From Epilithonimonas sp. JDS (GTDB lineage: Bacteria; Bacteroidota; Bacteroidia; Flavobacteriales; Weeksellaceae), in NCBI RefSeq assembly GCF_021261315.1, contig NZ_JAJSAX010000007.1:99510-163509 (forward strand): 64,000 nt of DNA. Reading direction: 5' to 3'. Shown piece after piece: positions 61,688-64,000 of this stretch. The notes under the pieces are model-generated. The model was not told where the DNA came from, searched no databases, and worked only from the letters and a program-made list of their open reading frames with translations. Both the position numbers and the translations under genes were made by a program. Within the stretch, counting starts at the first letter, position 1, and every line of letters starts with the position of its first letter.

Positions 61688-63391
61688 ATGAAAAAATTAA
61701 TTCAAATATTAAGTTTATCATCTCTTGCATTTGTTGGATTAACATCTTGTGAAAGTGATACAACTACCTTAAATAATGATCCCAAGAACCCTGTGGTAGT
61801 ACCTTCAATTAATGTACTTACAACAGCTTCTTATTATCTTGCAAATCAACATGTTTCTCCGAGTGTGAACGAAAATATCACCAGGTTTTTCACACAACAG
61901 TGGACAGAAACAACTTATACAGGAGAGACTAATTATTATTTTGACCAAAGAAATCAAAATCAGTTTCATTTCAACAATATGTTTCGTGAAGTGATTGCTC
62001 CTTTAGCAAAAGCTAAAACTTATGTAGCAAGTGAGAGTGAAGATCTAGCTCTTTCTGCTACTGATGTGGCTAAAATTAAAGCTAATAAAGTTGCAATTAT
62101 GGAGATTCTATCAGTATTTGCGTGGGCAAACCTAGTAGATACTTATGGCGATATCCCTTATTCTGAAGCACTTAAATCTGACGCAAGCGATCTTGTTTTG
62201 CAACCAAAATATGATGATGCAGCTACAATCTATGCTGATTTAGAAAAAAGAATCAATGCTGTATTAGCTACTATAAGTACTGATATGCCTAGTTATTACA
62301 CAGGTACACAATTGGAGCAATTTTATCCAGAAGCTCAAAATATGGATCACTGGGTAAGAGTTGCTAATACTATCAAGCTTCAGATGGGGCTTAACTTAGC
62401 TGACGTTAATAATGCTAAGGCAAAAACTTTAGTAGAAAGTGCTGTTGCGGGAGGTGTTATAACTACGGCTGGTAATACTCTGCAATTTCTTTTTGATAGC
62501 GGACAATTTACTAATCCAGTATATCAGAATCTTGTAGCGAGTGGTAGAAATGATTTTTTACCTTCAAATGTTTATGTTAATTTTTTAAAAGCTAATAAGG
62601 ATCCACGAAGAATATCCTATTTTGCCGAAAATTTAAATAGATCATTAGGTACTGTATCTACAGTTGTTGGAGCTGGTATTACAACTATTACTTTTGGTGC
62701 AGCTCTAGCTAATGTTCCAACAGTTGGTCAAGCTGTTTTCATTAATGACAATGGTGTTGGTCTTGCTGATGACACTTATGTTGGTGACGTAGTTTCTGTA
62801 GGACCAAATTTTATTACTTTGCAATCAAATGGTACACCTGTTAGCGCCGATATGCTTCTAAATTTTGAGAATTATGTTGGTGGGACTTATGGAACTTTGA
62901 ATACTTACGGTAACTTCACTAGAGTAACAGATAAAATTAAGAGACCATCCGAACCAGGTATTCTTTATAATCCTACTGATGTTAAATTTATGTTAGCGGA
63001 AGCTGCTGCAAGAAATTTTAATGTTGGTGGAACCGCTGCTACTTATTATACAGAAGCGATTACATCTTCAATGAACGAATGGAATGTATCTGCGGCAAAT
63101 ACAGCAACTTTTTTAGCTTCTCATCCTTATGATTCTGCAAATTGGCAAAAATCAATCGGAGAGGCTGCTTGGGTAGCAATGTATAACAGAGGTATTGAAG
63201 CTTGGAACTTCTGGAGAAGATTGGATTATCCAGTTCTGAATAATGCACCTACTGCTGAGTTTGGCTTAGTAAAAAGAATGCCTTATCCATTGAATGAAAG
63301 AAATAATAACGCTGCTAATGTTGCTGCTGCTGCTGCAAAAATTAATGGTGGAGATAGATATAGCTCAAGAGTTTTTTGGGATATCAAATAG
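61688..63391 (+). CDS. SusD-like (SusD_2/RagB) surface lipoprotein
   Basis: The 567-residue protein has lipobox LTSC (Cys21) and starts SDTTTLNNDPKNPVVVPS, typical of the SusD-2 subfamily. Helical TPR-like segments are visible (ILSVFAWANLVDTYGDIPYSEALK and FMLAEAAARNFNVG). It acts as the ligand-binding lid of the SusC transporter at the cell surface. It follows susC with 17 nt spacing, so both are in one operon. A terminator follows at 63400-63429. Confidence 0.93.
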   Translation: MKKLIQILSLSSLAFVGLTSCESDTTTLNNDPKNPVVVPSINVLTTASYYLANQHVSPSVNENITRFFTQQWTETTYTGETNYYFDQRNQNQFHFNNMFREVIAPLAKAKTYVASESEDLALSATDVAKIKANKVAIMEILSVFAWANLVDTYGDIPYSEALKSDASDLVLQPKYDDAATIYADLEKRINAVLATISTDMPSYYTGTQLEQFYPEAQNMDHWVRVANTIKLQMGLNLADVNNAKAKTLVESAVAGGVITTAGNTLQFLFDSGQFTNPVYQNLVASGRNDFLPSNVYVNFLKANKDPRRISYFAENLNRSLGTVSTVVGAGITTITFGAALANVPTVGQAVFINDNGVGLADDTYVGDVVSVGPNFITLQSNGTPVSADMLLNFENYVGGTYGTLNTYGNFTRVTDKIKRPSEPGILYNPTDVKFMLAEAAARNFNVGGTAATYYTEAITSSMNEWNVSAANTATFLASHPYDSANWQKSIGEAAWVAMYNRGIEAWNFWRRLDYPVLNNAPTAEFGLVKRMPYPLNERNNNAANVAAAAAKINGGDRYSSRVFWDIK

Positions 63392-63399
63392 TATTTCTA

Positions 63400-63429
63400 A
63401 AAACCGCCTTATCAAGGCGGTTTTTTTTT
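63400..63429 (+). terminator. Terminator after the SusD-like gene
   Basis: AACCGCCTT and AAGGCGGTT form a 9-bp stem with loop ATC, followed by a run of T. Confidence 0.88.
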
Positions 63430-63449
63430 AACTTAATAATAATTTTATT

Positions 63450-63938
63450 ATGAAAAAAATTTTGATTCTTAATGTTTTGTTATTTTTATTAGGTTCTTGT
63501 TCATCAAATAAGGTATCCTATGAAAATATTAAAACCAAAATCTACAGCAATAATTTTAATTTTCTTTTGACAAGCCAGGACGGTAGAAAGACCTTCTCGA
63601 CGCCTGCCGGTACAGGGAGAATTATGACTTCAAATATGCCTGTAGGCGCGATAGAAACCGTTGGGATTTCTGTAAATAAAGACAAATTTTCAGTTAATCT
63701 ACCTTTAAACGACAAAGAATATGCAGGCAACAAATCTTCTATCGAATTTGTTTCTTATGATTTTACTGTTGCTCGGAAAGATCTGGAGAATGGTAGTATT
63801 TTACTTAACTTCTTTTTAAATGATCAAAAAGATATTAATTTAGTAAAAATGGAAGTCAGCAAAGATGGAAGAATCGACTCTTCTCTTGAAGGTCCAAACC
63901 AAAAACCATTATTGTACCTTGGTTCAATAGATAACTAA
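63450..63938 (+). CDS. DUF4251-like lipoprotein
   Basis: The 162-residue protein has lipobox LLGSC (Cys17). The mature part is beta-rich with FSVNLPLNDKEYAG, SIEFVSYDFTVARKDL and the end NQKPLLYLGSI, resembling the DUF4251 family, in which the C-terminal NRQPI-Y-G motif is common. The function is unknown. It is separated from the SusD-like gene by a terminator and is followed by its own terminator, so it is monocistronic. Confidence 0.7.
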   Translation: MKKILILNVLLFLLGSCSSNKVSYENIKTKIYSNNFNFLLTSQDGRKTFSTPAGTGRIMTSNMPVGAIETVGISVNKDKFSVNLPLNDKEYAGNKSSIEFVSYDFTVARKDLENGSILLNFFLNDQKDINLVKMEVSKDGRIDSSLEGPNQKPLLYLGSIDN

Positions 63939-63956
63939 AATTTTTATGATTAGAGC

Positions 63957-63989
63957 AAAAAAACCTCAGAAAATATTCTGAGGTTTTTT
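63957..63989 (+). terminator. Terminator after the DUF4251-like gene
   Basis: AAAAAACCTCAGAA and TTCTGAGGTTTTTT form a long perfect stem with loop AATA near the window end. Confidence 0.88.
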
Positions 63990-64000
63990 ATATTTAAGTG

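Noticed and set aside
58692..63391. Calling the SusC/SusD pair a polysaccharide utilisation locus
   Set aside because: No glycoside hydrolase, polysaccharide lyase or sensor/regulator gene lies next to the pair, so the ligand class cannot be stated.
1..64000. CRISPR array, insertion sequence or prophage
   Set aside because: No regularly spaced direct repeats with unique spacers, no transposase, integrase or phage structural genes were found among the coding regions.

Overview
The window is chromosomal DNA of a Gram-negative Bacteroidota, most likely a Chryseobacterium-like flavobacterium (Weeksellaceae). Supporting signs are AT-rich DNA, promoters of the TTTG-N(18-20)-TAnnTTTG type rather than sigma70 type, type IX secretion (T9SS) C-terminal sorting domains, a SusC/SusD pair, an IPExxxVDY-family gene between rnc and pyk, and the gene order parA-parB-DUF5683-dapB-lepB-wbqC. 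I see no prophage, insertion sequence, integron or CRISPR array.

Layout. 1-5.1 kb: end of parA, then parB, a DUF5683 membrane protein, dapB, a large signal peptidase I and a WbqC-family gene. 5.1-8.2 kb: a subtilisin-like protease and two lipoproteins (lipocalin-like and OmpA/glycine-zipper). 8.2-12 kb: a four-gene cassette (UbiA-type prenyltransferase, DprE1, DprE2, HAD phosphatase) that looks like a complete pathway to polyprenyl-phosphoryl-D-arabinofuranose, best known from mycobacteria. 12-14 kb: cysteine desulfurase, thioredoxin and two identical tRNA-Asp genes. 14.2-21.5 kb: a same-strand signalling cluster (REC-PAS-kinase, CHASE3/HAMP/GAF hybrid kinase with three REC domains, REC, CheR, CheB without receiver, REC) with no CheA, CheW or MCP. 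21.5-34 kb: a CPA1 antiporter, an M13 metallopeptidase, two tandem T9SS-exported GEVED proteins, and a DnaE with a fused N-terminal DnaQ-type exonuclease. 34-45.7 kb: a second subtilase with a T9SS tail, the minus-strand operon acpP-fabF-rnc-IPExxxVDY-pyk, folE, cysS, a T9SS propeller-like protein, and two distant paralogues that both appear to start with TTG. 45.7-54.6 kb: a DPE2-like 4-alpha-glucanotransferase, a low-complexity Tyr/Asn/Arg secreted protein, a Spy-like protein, ferritin, and two DUF3857/transglutaminase-fold proteins, the second frameshifted. 54.7-64 kb: an AddA/RecB-like helicase-nuclease, rnhB, a SusC/SusD-type outer-membrane uptake pair and a DUF4251-like lipoprotein.

The main points of interest are: the arabinose-donor cassette, whose DprE1 carries Ala where M. 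tuberculosis has the benzothiazinone-target Cys387; the orphan CheR/CheB module coupled to a hybrid kinase with a Glu/Gln-rich coiled coil; degenerate 7-bp-periodic arrays ending 1-6 nt before four start codons (parB, dprE2, HAD phosphatase, cysS); operator-like dyads in front of wbqC; two intergenic palindromic repeat elements; and the reciprocal loss of catalytic residues in the paired transglutaminase-like proteins. Domain and family assignments come from reading motifs, not from database searches.
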